Of a DNA stretch of 64,000 nucleotides, positions 29,006 to 38,747 are shown in pieces. The position numbers and the translations under genes were made by a program. Location: positions 1-64,000 of the forward strand of contig NZ_WTKU01000009.1 of the NCBI RefSeq assembly GCF_011378715.1, written 5' to 3'. The notes beneath the pieces were generated by a model that did not search any database, was not told the DNA's origin, and saw only the letters and a list, made by a program, of their open reading frames with translations. Each line of letters opens with the position of its first letter. The stretch's first letter is position 1. Source of the DNA: Psychromonas sp. SA13A (GTDB lineage Bacteria > Pseudomonadota > Gammaproteobacteria > Enterobacterales > Psychromonadaceae).

Positions 29006-30796
29006 TTACTGAGAAACCTCATTATCACTATTGATTGGGTCAGAAGCCATCTTGTTAATACTGAGCTCATTACTACTTACATCTGCTTTTTGTGAATGTG
29101 TTGTTAAAGCCGTTGAAACTGGGCTTGAAGCTGATTTTTGTACTACATCTGCATTTTTTAAACCTTTATCTTTGGGATATAAAAATCGAGCATATTGTAA
29201 TGTTTGAAGTGCTTTTTCTGGTTGTTCGCTGTGTTTATAAGCGAGATATAAAATATGAAAGTAAAAAGGTTTTGGAGAGCGATAAACAGTTGTCTCTAAT
29301 TCGTTAATAATTTGTTTTATTTCTGCTTCATTACCACTTTGTATGGCGCCATTTAAGCGAAAGTTATAAAGGTGGAAAGTGAAATTCGTATCAAAAACTA
29401 ATGGGTTAACAATATGCATTAAGATTCTAATATCTGGATTTTGACTACGTTCAAATGCGGTTATTTTTGCAATAGTAAATAAATTGGTCACCATAAAAAT
29501 AGCAGTGAAAAGCGGAATCAAGGTGCCAGTAACACGCAGGAAAAAAGTCGGGGTAAAGCGTTTTTGATGCGTTGTTTCGGATTCGTAATCGACATAAAAA
29601 ACCAATACTATCAATACCAACCAGTGTAAGGCGGAATGATAGAGGGGGTATTCTGTTTGAGTATGTACTGCAATCGGCACGACTAAAGCCAATAATGCTA
29701 AAGCTTTGTTTAACTTAAATGAGCACAATAAAAGTATAAAAGTGAATACTAGCAGTAATATACCCAGTATAGGGGCAACACCACCTTCAATTGCCCAAAA
29801 AAGTAGATCATTGTGTGGATGTGTCAGTACTGCACTTTCAGGTTTTGATTGGCCATTCTTTACTTTTTCAGCAGTTGTCACTAAATATGATTTTTCAAAA
29901 CTACCATATCCATAACCGAGTAAAGGTTTTTCTTTGATCATGTCCCATGAATTTTGATACATCTGAACACGCGCACCACCTTCTTTCATTACTTCAATAT
30001 TACGAGCGCCTAAGGCATCACCCTTCATTGAAGCAAAGCCGGTACCTAATATAATCGCCAGTACAAATAAGCCTAAGCGCTTTTTGTTAGTTTGCCATGC
30101 CCACGGTGCAATCAATACAAGCGCAATCGCAGTGCCTAAATAACCAGTGCGAGACATGGCAACGGTGATCACCCAAATATTCAGCATTGCAGTGAGTAAT
30201 AAGAATATATGAAGCTTTTTATTGTCTATTCTCTGCAGTAAATAGCCACTTAAGATAAGTGTTGTCGCCATAAAGCTAGCTAATACATTCGGTTGTTGGA
30301 AAATGCCATAGGGGCGCCCATAACCTACGTTGTAACCAAAGTAGTTATCGGCGGATAATAAATAGTCCTGCATCAGGCTATAACAAGCTTGTATTAAACC
30401 TGCTAATACAACTAACAATAAGATCTTTTCAACTTGTTGCCGAGTGAAGTTAAATTGCTGCAGACTGAGAAACAGTAAAATGCCTGCAAATAGACCCAAT
30501 AAACGCGTATAACTTTGATCTGCTAAGACATTGTTGGGGTAGAAAACAGGTACAAAGAATAATCCTAAGGCAATAAAAATAATGGCAGTATATTTAGAGT
30601 AAATTATTTTTTGTTGTGCACTTATTTTCCATAATCCTAATCCGATTAACAGAGAGAAAAATATCCAAACGACATTATTAACCGCAAGTTCTAAGCCACT
30701 TCCCCCTTGATTATGTTGAAAGTAATGCGCTCCGAATCCCATTAAAAGTGTAAAACTAATAAAAAACGTACGTGTTAATTTTTGTTGTAAATCCAT
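29006..30796 (-). CDS. PglL-type O-oligosaccharyltransferase / Wzy_C-family ligase
   Basis: Inner-membrane glycan ligase of 596 residues with about a dozen helices. The Wzy_C domain has the large periplasmic loop with THPHNDLLFWAIEGG (about 322-336), whose His is conserved in the ligase families. A C-terminal periplasmic part with helical-repeat character follows (about 430-560). The combined layout matches PglL-type protein O-glycosylation enzymes and the Wzy_C_2 group rather than LPS O-antigen ligases, but substrate cannot be proved here. It lies 77 bases after uvrA on the same strand. No pilin or glycan-building gene is adjacent. Confidence 0.82.
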   Translation of the reverse strand: MDLQQKLTRTFFISFTLLMGFGAHYFQHNQGGSGLELAVNNVVWIFFSLLIGLGLWKISAQQKIIYSKYTAIIFIALGLFFVPVFYPNNVLADQSYTRLLGLFAGILLFLSLQQFNFTRQQVEKILLLVVLAGLIQACYSLMQDYLLSADNYFGYNVGYGRPYGIFQQPNVLASFMATTLILSGYLLQRIDNKKLHIFLLLTAMLNIWVITVAMSRTGYLGTAIALVLIAPWAWQTNKKRLGLFVLAIILGTGFASMKGDALGARNIEVMKEGGARVQMYQNSWDMIKEKPLLGYGYGSFEKSYLVTTAEKVKNGQSKPESAVLTHPHNDLLFWAIEGGVAPILGILLLVFTFILLLCSFKLNKALALLALVVPIAVHTQTEYPLYHSALHWLVLIVLVFYVDYESETTHQKRFTPTFFLRVTGTLIPLFTAIFMVTNLFTIAKITAFERSQNPDIRILMHIVNPLVFDTNFTFHLYNFRLNGAIQSGNEAEIKQIINELETTVYRSPKPFYFHILYLAYKHSEQPEKALQTLQYARFLYPKDKGLKNADVVQKSASSPVSTALTTHSQKADVSSNELSINKMASDPINSDNEVSQ

Positions 30797-30873
30797 TTAT
30801 CTCTCATGTTTATTTAGGATTGTTTGTGATGCGATTATTTATTGAATCCAAATAATAAATAATCGCTATTGAG

Positions 30874-33702
30874 TTACTTCTTCTTGTCTAAAAGCGCTTT
30901 TAAGAATTGTCCCGTATAACTGCCTTTTACTTTTACTACCTCTTCCGGTGTGCCCGTTGCAATTATTTCGCCGCCGCCATTACCGCCTTCAGGGCCTAAA
31001 TCGATGATCCAATCTGCCGTTTTAATAACATCCAAATTGTGTTCTATTATCACTAAAGTGTTACCTTTGTCGCGCAGAGTATGGATCACTTTTAGCAGTT
31101 GAGCAATGTCATGGAAGTGTAATCCTGTGGTTGGCTCATCTAGAATATACAGCGTTTTGCCGGTATCTCGCTTAGACAGCTCCCTAGCTAACTTAATACG
31201 TTGCGCTTCACCACCCGATAAAGTCGTCGCTGCTTGTCCTAATCGAATATAGGATAGACCAACATCCATTAATGTTTGTAATTTTCGTGCGATAACAGGC
31301 ACCGGCTCAAAGAATTTAAATGCATCTTCAACAGTCATATCTAAGGTTTCATGAATATTTTTACCTTTGTATTTCACTGATAAGGTTTCACGATTATAAC
31401 GTTGTCCTTTACAGGCGTCACAAGGCACATAAACATCAGGTAAAAAGTGCATCTCTACTTTGATCATGCCATCGCCTTGACATGCTTCACAGCGTCCGCC
31501 TCTAACATTAAAACTGAAACGACCTGGTTTATAACCTCTAGATCGAGATTCAGGTGTGGCTGCAAATAGCTCTCGAATTGGTGTGAAAATACCAGTATAA
31601 GTCGCAGGATTTGAGCGCGGTGTTCTACCGATTGGACTCTGATTGATATCAACCACTTTATCTAGTTGTGATAAGCCACTAATACTCTTATGCTTAGCGG
31701 CTTGTATTGTGGTCGCTTTATTGAGCTTGGTTTGCGCTAATGGAAATAGAGTATCGTTAATCAATGTCGACTTACCAGATCCTGATACGCCCGTTACACA
31801 GGTTAAAACACCAATAGGTAACGCTAAATCCACAGATTTTAAGTTATTTGCACTTGCAGCATTAAGTTTTACCCATTTACCAGTGAGTGGCGTTCGTTGC
31901 GCTGGGATCTCAATGGCTTTACGGCCACTCAAGTAATCGGCAGTTAGTGAGTTTTTAGCTTTTAATATTTTTTGATAATTACCCTGCGCAATTATTTCTC
32001 CCCCGTGGATACCAGCACCAGGGCCAATATCAATAATATGATCCGCTTGACGAATTGCATCCTCATCGTGCTCTACAACAATCACGGTATTACCTAAATC
32101 ACGTAAATGGGTGAGCGTTTTTAGTAAACGCTCGTTATCACGTTGATGTAACCCAATGGAAGGTTCATCTAATACGTACATCACTCCCATTAAACCTGCA
32201 CCTATTTGACTCGCCAAACGGATACGTTGTGCTTCGCCGCCTGATAAGGTTTCTGCGCTTCGCTCTAGGCTGAGGTAATTAAGGCCGACATTTACCAAAA
32301 AGCTGAGACGTTCTAAAATCTCTTTTAATATTTTTTCTGCTATTTGCGCTTTCTGACCTTGCAGTTGGATATTTCTGAAAAATTGTTCTGCATCTGAAAT
32401 AGAAAGCTCGGAAATATAAGCAAGATTGACGTCATTTATAAATACATTTCGTGATGACTCTTTTAAGCGAGAACCATGGCAACTTGAACAAGGTTGACGG
32501 TTCATGTATTTGCTTAAATACTCACGCATGGCAGAAGATTCTGTTTCTTTATAGCGACGCGAACGATTAGGAATAACACCTTCAAAGGAATGCAGGCGAG
32601 AGACTTTATCACCTCTGTCATTGCTATAAGTGAAAGAAATTTTATCTGCACCAGAACCATTTAAAACGATTTGTTGTTGCTTTTTGCTAAGCGATTTAAA
32701 AGGACTTTTTACTGAAAAATCATAATGTGCAGCAACTGCTTGTATTATTTGATAATAGTAATTAGATTTACTGCTCCACCCTTCGATGGCACCATCTGCT
32801 AGGCTGAGTGAGCTGTCGGTCACCACTCGTGCTTCATCAAAATACTGCTCGACCCCTAAACCATCACAGGTTTCACAAGCACCAGCAGGGCTATTGAATG
32901 AAAATATACGAGGTTCTAATTCTGCAATGCTATAACCACAATGCGGGCACGAAAAGTTTGCAGAAAAGAGTTGTTCTGGGTGGTTATTATCCATGTCAGC
33001 TAATATCACAGACCCATGACTTAAGTCTAATGTAGTTTCAACGGATTCAGCTAAACGCTGCTTAAGGTCGCCTCGTACTTTAAAGCGATCCACAACGACT
33101 TCTATATTATGTTTTTTATGCAATGCTAATTTTGGTGGATCGCTTAAATCACAAATATCGCCATCAATGCGAGCCCGTAAAAAGCCTTGAGCCGCTAAGC
33201 TTTCAAATATTTTTGCATGCTCGCCCTTACGATCTTTGACAATCGGAGCGAGAAGCATCATTTTACTTCCTTCTGGGTGCTCCAAAATAGCATCTACCAT
33301 TTGGCTCACGGTTTGCGCATGTAATGTGACGCCGTGAGTTGGACAACGAGGGTCGCCAATACGCGCAAATAATAAACGTAAATAATCTGATATCTCGGTA
33401 ATAGTACCGACCGTGGAGCGAGGATTATGAGAAGTTGATTTTTGCTCAATTGAAATCGCCGGTGATAAACCTTCTATATGTTCTACATCTGGTTTTTCCA
33501 TTAATGATAAAAATTGGCGAGCATAAGCGGATAATGATTCAACATAGCGACGTTGACCTTCTGCATATAAAGTATCAAAAGCTAATGAGGATTTTCCTGA
33601 GCCTGAAAGACCGGTGATCACAACTAACTTATCGCGAGGAATGGAAAGGCTAATATTTTTTAAATTATGCGTTTTTGCGCCGCGGATTTCAATGTTGTTC
33701 AT
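30874..33702 (-). CDS. uvrA: UvrABC excinuclease subunit A
   Basis: DNA-damage recognition ATPase of nucleotide excision repair, 942 residues. Two ABC modules are present: Walker [15 protein letters not shown] (about 32-45) and [12 protein letters not shown] (about 641-652), with signature LSGGEAQRI twice. Zinc fingers include CPHCGY...CETCDG (about 254-284) and CEACQGDG...CDACKG (about 741-766). Size and motif order match E. coli UvrA. A perfect SOS box lies 97 bp upstream of the start. The ligase and transglycosylase genes may be co-transcribed downstream. Confidence 0.98.
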   Translation of the reverse strand: MNNIEIRGAKTHNLKNISLSIPRDKLVVITGLSGSGKSSLAFDTLYAEGQRRYVESLSAYARQFLSLMEKPDVEHIEGLSPAISIEQKSTSHNPRSTVGTITEISDYLRLLFARIGDPRCPTHGVTLHAQTVSQMVDAILEHPEGSKMMLLAPIVKDRKGEHAKIFESLAAQGFLRARIDGDICDLSDPPKLALHKKHNIEVVVDRFKVRGDLKQRLAESVETTLDLSHGSVILADMDNNHPEQLFSANFSCPHCGYSIAELEPRIFSFNSPAGACETCDGLGVEQYFDEARVVTDSSLSLADGAIEGWSSKSNYYYQIIQAVAAHYDFSVKSPFKSLSKKQQQIVLNGSGADKISFTYSNDRGDKVSRLHSFEGVIPNRSRRYKETESSAMREYLSKYMNRQPCSSCHGSRLKESSRNVFINDVNLAYISELSISDAEQFFRNIQLQGQKAQIAEKILKEILERLSFLVNVGLNYLSLERSAETLSGGEAQRIRLASQIGAGLMGVMYVLDEPSIGLHQRDNERLLKTLTHLRDLGNTVIVVEHDEDAIRQADHIIDIGPGAGIHGGEIIAQGNYQKILKAKNSLTADYLSGRKAIEIPAQRTPLTGKWVKLNAASANNLKSVDLALPIGVLTCVTGVSGSGKSTLINDTLFPLAQTKLNKATTIQAAKHKSISGLSQLDKVVDINQSPIGRTPRSNPATYTGIFTPIRELFAATPESRSRGYKPGRFSFNVRGGRCEACQGDGMIKVEMHFLPDVYVPCDACKGQRYNRETLSVKYKGKNIHETLDMTVEDAFKFFEPVPVIARKLQTLMDVGLSYIRLGQAATTLSGGEAQRIKLARELSKRDTGKTLYILDEPTTGLHFHDIAQLLKVIHTLRDKGNTLVIIEHNLDVIKTADWIIDLGPEGGNGGGEIIATGTPEEVVKVKGSYTGQFLKALLDKKK

Positions 33703-33798
33703 TACTTCTCACTCGCTAATTATGTTGAATAATAGATATATTCTAGTGGGTTGAGGGTGTTATTTGTTAACCGATTTTCTTATTTAAATCATAATACA

Positions 33799-33814
33799 CT
33801 GTGAATTATTACAG
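33799..33814. promoter_or_regulatory. LexA (SOS) box between uvrA and a diguanylate cyclase gene
   Basis: CTGTGAATTATTACAG fits CTG-N10-CAG with an AT-rich core, the gammaproteobacterial LexA operator. It lies in the divergent spacer, 97 bp before uvrA and 128 bp before the GGDEF gene. Control of uvrA is expected; control of the cyclase is possible. Confidence 0.88.
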
Positions 33815-33941
33815 TGGTAGTCAAGATTGAGTCGGAGCAAACGCATATTTTTGAAAATATATTACTTGTTACTAAATTTTTACTTTAAAATCATCTTTTT
33901 GTTTTGTATTTTGAAGTTTAAAGCAAACCGGATGGTTTTTT

Positions 33942-35750
33942 ATGTTACGTATTTTTTTGATTATATACTCACTTTTTTTGAGTTCTGTTTCTTTAGCCCA
34001 TAACTACCAACCACTGCAAGTTGCAGAAGCTAATTATCTAGCTGAGAATTTCCCATTACATTTATATATTGATTACTCTAAATCAATGACCATTGATGAT
34101 ATCAGTGAACTTAATCTAGATGGAAATAACAGCACTTCACGCATTAATATATCCGTTGAACGTGCCAATTATTGGTTTGTATTTCAAATGCACAACCAAA
34201 GCGAGCAAGCGATAGAGCGGATCGTTAAGTTTGATGAAACCTTTCTCTATCAAGCAGATATTTACTATCGGGTTAAAGATTCGAGCTCAACTAAAAAGAA
34301 ACATAAGAATACGCGATGGTTTCATGATCAAAGTGGTTTAGCTATCCCTGTTGCGGAGCGTAATATTCATAATCGGCTACCGAGTTTTAGTGTGCCATTA
34401 CAGCCTGGCGAAATAAAAACGATATATGCCAAGATCAATACCGAGATTAATTTGGTGACTGTCGGGCTTGAGGTAAAGTCTCCCTATCAATATGCGCAGG
34501 ATGAGCAAATAGAGATTGCCGGATACTGGTTATTTTTTGGTATGTCCTTGGCTATGTTTATTTATAATTTGTTCTTATTGATATCATTAAGGGACAAATT
34601 ATATTTTCATTATGTACTGTACTGCGTTACTTTTATTATTTTTGTCTTTATGTACAGTGGCTTTGATCTATACGTCATTGAATCTGCATCAGTGCATTAT
34701 TTATATATAATTTCAATTTCCGTCTCGTTTGTTTTTCTATTGCAGTTTGTTCGAACATTATTACAGACCAGCAGTAATTTGCCAAAAATAGACTTTTGTT
34801 TACAGTTCTTGATGGCATTGTTTATCCTGCAAAGTGTGGTTAGTGGCATTAACACTCATTATTATTATTTAATTATCTATATCGCCATGCCAAGCACTTT
34901 ATTTCTATTGTTAGTAAATATCATTGCATACTTTAAGAAAGTACCACTCGCTAATTATGCTCTGTTTGGGTTGAGTTGGTATGCATTAGGTGTGTTTGCT
35001 GTTGCAGGCGTTAATGCTGGGGTTTTACCTTTTAATTTCTTTACTCGTTATGGCTTTATGCTTGGATCGTTGATTGAATTAGTTGTCTTCTCATTAGCCT
35101 TAGCTTATCGAGTACATGATTTACAAGTCAATAAAAGCACACTGTATTTGAATTTGTACAAAGCTAAATATCAATTAGAAAAAACGGTTAAATCACGTAC
35201 CGCTGAACTAATTGCTGTTAATAAATCATTGCAACAATTATCGCAGGAGGATGGTCTTACTGGATTATTTAATCGTCGTTTCTTCGATCAAACTATTGCC
35301 AAAGAATGGATGCGTCTACAACGAGAAAAAGGCTCACTTTGTTTAATTCTTGCTGATATCGACTTTTTTAAGCAGTTTAACGATATTTATGGGCATCAAC
35401 ATGGCGACCACTGCTTGCGTATTACCAGTGCCTTGATCAAACAATCAACAACACGTAGTGCCGATTTAAGTGCGCGTTACGGAGGTGAAGAGTTTGTGAT
35501 TTTATTACCCAATAGTAATGCAGAAGATGGCCGGCAAATTGCCAATAAAATAAAACAAGCGTTAAAAGAAAGTCACATTATTCATTCTCATAATCCAGGG
35601 GGAATTATCACCATGAGTTTTGGCATTAGCGCTGTAATACCAGATCAAAATAGCTCAGTAGAGCAACTTATTAAGCAGGCGGATGATGCCTTGTATCAGA
35701 GTAAAGAGAACGGTAGAAACTGTATTACTATTCATAACGAAAGCGTATAA
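33942..35750 (+). CDS. 7TMR-DISM sensor diguanylate cyclase
   Basis: Membrane sensor making cyclic di-GMP, 602 residues. A signal peptide (about 1-19) precedes a periplasmic 7TMR-DISMED2 domain (about 25-165). Seven helices of the 7TMR-DISM type follow (about 185-395), then a short coiled coil. The C-terminal GGDEF domain (about 432-600) starts with DGLTGLFNRRFF and has the active YGGEEF. The inhibitory site RSAD lies five residues before GGEEF, so product inhibition is likely. DISMED2 domains are thought to bind carbohydrates. The next gene starts immediately after its stop. Confidence 0.95.
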   Translation: MLRIFLIIYSLFLSSVSLAHNYQPLQVAEANYLAENFPLHLYIDYSKSMTIDDISELNLDGNNSTSRINISVERANYWFVFQMHNQSEQAIERIVKFDETFLYQADIYYRVKDSSSTKKKHKNTRWFHDQSGLAIPVAERNIHNRLPSFSVPLQPGEIKTIYAKINTEINLVTVGLEVKSPYQYAQDEQIEIAGYWLFFGMSLAMFIYNLFLLISLRDKLYFHYVLYCVTFIIFVFMYSGFDLYVIESASVHYLYIISISVSFVFLLQFVRTLLQTSSNLPKIDFCLQFLMALFILQSVVSGINTHYYYLIIYIAMPSTLFLLLVNIIAYFKKVPLANYALFGLSWYALGVFAVAGVNAGVLPFNFFTRYGFMLGSLIELVVFSLALAYRVHDLQVNKSTLYLNLYKAKYQLEKTVKSRTAELIAVNKSLQQLSQEDGLTGLFNRRFFDQTIAKEWMRLQREKGSLCLILADIDFFKQFNDIYGHQHGDHCLRITSALIKQSTTRSADLSARYGGEEFVILLPNSNAEDGRQIANKIKQALKESHIIHSHNPGGIITMSFGISAVIPDQNSSVEQLIKQADDALYQSKENGRNCITIHNESV

Positions 35751-36299
35751 ATGGCTGATATTAAAGTCAAAGAAAAACTCACCTTGATCGATAAGGTTAG
35801 CATCATTAGTTATCGTGCTGGCATGATCTTTTTCACTATTAGCTTATTAATAATAGCGTTGCAGCAATTGTACTATCCAGTATGGTACAAACATGGCTTA
35901 GTGTGGATAGCTTTTTCGGTGTTCTTAATGGCGGCTAATCTACATATCTATGATAAAAATATTCGTTATATTCTAGTCACTAGTGCTTGGTTAGGTGTGT
36001 GGTTAGTTTCTTTAAGCTTTATTAGTAGCGGACAAGTCGCCACTCATTTAAGCCTAGGGGCGCTATTAATTTGTTGTGCAGGTGTGAGTTACAAAGAAAG
36101 CTTTTGTTTTTCATTAATGATAGTGAAAATAAATCCCTTATTATTGTGTGTTTTCTATTATGGGGTGGTTTTTTCAAAACCTATAATTGCAGCCACTTTT
36201 GCAATAGTGAGCGCACTGATCAGCGCTTACATGGCCTACAAAAAACTACGTATGCCGTTGCATTATGACCTTGGTGATCGCAGTAAATATCAACACTAA
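35751..36299 (+). CDS. Small integral membrane protein, probably DUF2301
   Basis: Protein of 182 residues with about five to six hydrophobic helices and a conserved-looking C-terminal MPLHYDLGDRSKYQ. That ending resembles the DUF2301 membrane family; the assignment is from memory of the family pattern and is moderate. Its ATG begins at the base after the cyclase stop codon, so translation is coupled. Function is unknown. The tight link suggests it works with, or simply travels with, the cyclase. Confidence 0.7.
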   Translation: MADIKVKEKLTLIDKVSIISYRAGMIFFTISLLIIALQQLYYPVWYKHGLVWIAFSVFLMAANLHIYDKNIRYILVTSAWLGVWLVSLSFISSGQVATHLSLGALLICCAGVSYKESFCFSLMIVKINPLLLCVFYYGVVFSKPIIAATFAIVSALISAYMAYKKLRMPLHYDLGDRSKYQH

Positions 36300-36397
36300 A
36301 CACCAACATTAAACACTGTGGTCATTTATCCTAAAATATAGATTTTGACTGTTACTTACTTTTAGTCTGCTTTTTAGAGTTTTGCAGAGAAGATAAC

Positions 36398-36425
36398 AAA
36401 AAAGTCGCAAAAGCGACTTTTTATA
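36398..36425. terminator. Bidirectional terminator between convergent genes
   Basis: AAAAGTCGC and GCGACTTTT form a stem around AAAA, flanked by A and T runs. It separates the DUF2301-like gene from the CBM48-like gene. Confidence 0.88.
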
Positions 36426-36449
36426 AATAACTGTAAAACCACAAAGGAT

Positions 36450-36779
36450 TTATTCAGTAAGTAATATAACAGCATTCTTACCGCCATCATTCATACCATT
36501 ATCAACGTAGTTATCAGCACCATCAGGAAGCAGTATTGATTCTTCACCTGCTTCAGAAGTTACTTTGTAAATAAACTGTAAACCTTCACGTTCTTCAGTT
36601 GAAATATTCTCAGCAACCTTGAATTTACCATTTTTAAACTTTTTCAGTTCAATGGCTTGCCATTGATTATGTTCAGACAACAAATCGATACTTGCTGCCC
36701 CGTTTGCGAGCTCTTTTGTTACTTCAAAGGTCACTTTAACGATTGGTTTATTTTTTAAAAATTGTTTTTTAATGCTCAT
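36450..36779 (-). CDS. CBM48-like (isoamylase early-set) domain protein
   Basis: Stand-alone 109-residue immunoglobulin-like domain of the glycogen-binding CBM48/E-set type. The pattern is a VTFEV strand, then SIDLLSEHNQWQ, EREGLQFIYKVTS and DGADNYVDNGMNDGG. The last block resembles the end of AMPK-beta-like glycogen-binding modules. No enzyme domain is attached. It may bind glycogen or another glucan in the cytoplasm; no signal peptide is present. GGGAGCAAC precedes the ATG. Confidence 0.8.
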   Translation of the reverse strand: MSIKKQFLKNKPIVKVTFEVTKELANGAASIDLLSEHNQWQAIELKKFKNGKFKVAENISTEEREGLQFIYKVTSEAGEESILLPDGADNYVDNGMNDGGKNAVILLTE

Positions 36780-36861
36780 ACTTGTTGCTCCCTAAAGGTA
36801 TTATCCTGTATTTAATTTACTTTAAACACTGTATAAATTCTAGTCATCTATTCGATGAAAG

Positions 36862-37533
36862 TTAATTTAGATTAAATTGATGGTTAATAATGTCCTGCGT
36901 AAACGCTTTCTTGAGGTAAAAACCACGAGGGCGGACTTTAATGAGTTGTCCTTGTGCACCATATGCATCGGTAACACATTGACCATTTGCTGCTTTTGGA
37001 CGTAATTGTAATACTTGTCCATCCCGAGCACTAATCGTCTCTATCTGACCCAATGCTATTTTTTCCATTAGCTCGTCCCAGTCCTGCTGCATTAATTGCT
37101 CTTGTAATGTTGAGGCTGTCCATAAAAAACCGTTACCAACAATACGTTCTGAAAGAGGGATTTTTCGTTCACCTTGTACAGGAAGCCATAATACTTTGCT
37201 TAACTTATTACGTATATTACTGTTATGCCAAGTTAAGTGTGTTGTGTGTAGAATGGGAGTACTACAAACAAAAGTTGTTTCTAAAACTTTACCCTGACTA
37301 TCAATGGGGATTGTTTTTAATTCAATCCCTAAGTGTTTGAAATCTTGTTCTGGTTTGCTGCCTGCCGCCGCACCCAAGTGCCATTCAATAAGTTGTCCAA
37401 CCCAACCTTTATTTTTACGCAAGTTTTCAGGCACAATAACATTCGCAATGTCAGCTAATTCCGATAATGAATAACCAGCAATAGCTTCGCAATAGGCTAA
37501 TAGTTCAGCTTCTGATTGGGGTGTTGGCCTCAT
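36862..37533 (-). CDS. mutH: DNA mismatch repair endonuclease MutH
   Basis: Nicks the unmethylated strand at hemimethylated GATC during mismatch repair, 223 residues. Catalytic residues are readable: the DxnExK motif as D-FKHLGIELKTIP (about 64-76), and conserved AGYSLSEL and KGWVGQLIE blocks near the N-terminus. MutH occurs only in the gammaproteobacteria that have Dam, so Dam methylation is expected in this organism. It is divergent from rppH, as the pair lies together in E. coli. Confidence 0.96.
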   Translation of the reverse strand: MRPTPQSEAELLAYCEAIAGYSLSELADIANVIVPENLRKNKGWVGQLIEWHLGAAAGSKPEQDFKHLGIELKTIPIDSQGKVLETTFVCSTPILHTTHLTWHNSNIRNKLSKVLWLPVQGERKIPLSERIVGNGFLWTASTLQEQLMQQDWDELMEKIALGQIETISARDGQVLQLRPKAANGQCVTDAYGAQGQLIKVRPRGFYLKKAFTQDIINHQFNLN

Positions 37534-38182
37534 AGGTACTCTCTTAACCGCTTAAAAACATAGACCCATTTATTATACGTGTTTTTTTTATTTGGGGTTA
37601 TTCATAGTTGTAAAATGAACTTACACAGAGTTATGCACAATTTTAGTGGATAACTGAATAGATCATAAGATCCTAAGATTTATTTTAAAAAAGAACTTAA
37701 AGTAGGCTAATAAATTGTTTTAGTGTTTATTTTTTAAACAAAAAATGGCACTCAAATAGATAATGACTATTTTTTAAACGTGTAAGATATTCACATTGGG
37801 TTGTGAATTAAAAACACTGGATCTAATGACAGGGTCAAAAGGTGGTAGTTTATCTTTAAAAGATAACTTATTGTTTTATATTGAAAATTTTGTTGGTAAA
37901 ATAATTAAATAAAGATCTTGAAGTTTATGTTGTTTTCTAGATCTTTTATCAAATTTTAATTGTGCACATAGTTATGCACAGATTTAGTGGATATATTTCA
38001 CAGTACACTTTCCGTAAACGTGATGCAGGTAGTATCGATTAATTTTTTTAGCGTTTATCGGTTTGATGGTAAAGGGTTTCTGTGAAAGAATGCATCCATA
38101 ATTATAATTTCATCCATCCCGTGTTATCGCCTATTTACTTGTGTATAAATGAAGATGGATCTTAACCTTATTAAGGTTTTTA
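37534..38182. other. 649-bp AT-rich spacer with DnaA-box-like sites and clustered GATC
   Basis: No gene was found. Two perfect TTATNCACA sites (37631-37639 and 37972-37980) are each part of a longer direct repeat, CACA(G/T)AGTTATGCACA followed by TTTAGTGGATA. GTGGATAA at 37646-37653 is a further inverted DnaA-like box. Five GATC sites occur at 37661, 37669, 37820, 37914 and 37940. GATCTTTTATC near 37940 resembles an oriC AT-rich 13-mer. The rppH promoter must also be here. Confidence 0.65.
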
Positions 38183-38716
38183 ATGATTGATGCTGATGGT
38201 TATCGTTCCAATGTAGGTATCATCATTTGTAATAAAAATGGTCAAGTTTTATGGGCTAAGCGCTTCGGTCAACATTCATGGCAGTTTCCACAAGGTGGAA
38301 TTAAAGAAGGTGAAACACCTGAACAAGCTATGTATCGAGAGTTATATGAAGAGGTCGGCTTAAAACCTGAGCATGTAAAAGTAGTCGTAAGTAGCCGTCA
38401 GTGGCTACGTTATAAGTTACCTAAACGTTTAGTACGCTGGGAGTCTCCCGCGCCTATATGCATTGGCCAAAAACAACGCTGGTTTTTATTACAATTGATA
38501 ACAGAAGAAGAGCAAATTGGATTTGACACTTGCGGCCATCCCGAATTTGATGATTGGCGATGGGTTACTTATTGGTACCCGGTTCGTCAAGTGGTTTCAT
38601 TTAAACGCGATGTATACCGAAGAGCACTCGCTGAATTTTGTCATGCAGCATTTTCGTTAATGCACAAATCAGATAAAAAGAGAAATAAACGACCTCGCCG
38701 AGGTTCCTTCAAGTAA
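38183..38716 (+). CDS. rppH: RNA pyrophosphohydrolase
   Basis: Nudix enzyme removing pyrophosphate from mRNA 5' ends to start decay, 177 residues. The Nudix box is [22 protein letters not shown] (residues about 38-59; key residues G, E, RELxEEVG). N-terminal [15 protein letters not shown] and the WQFPQGGI stretch match E. coli RppH. A basic C-terminal tail follows. AAGG lies ahead of the ATG. ptsP follows after 31 bases, as in other gammaproteobacteria. Confidence 0.96.
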   Translation: MIDADGYRSNVGIIICNKNGQVLWAKRFGQHSWQFPQGGIKEGETPEQAMYRELYEEVGLKPEHVKVVVSSRQWLRYKLPKRLVRWESPAPICIGQKQRWFLLQLITEEEQIGFDTCGHPEFDDWRWVTYWYPVRQVVSFKRDVYRRALAEFCHAAFSLMHKSDKKRNKRPRRGSFK

Positions 38717-38747
38717 TTGCTTCTTCCCTTATTAATAGGAGAGTTTT

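Noticed and set aside
37534-38182. Chromosomal replication origin
   Set aside because: Gene neighbours are not those of oriC in gammaproteobacteria and there are too few boxes for a full origin; kept only as a DnaA-site finding.
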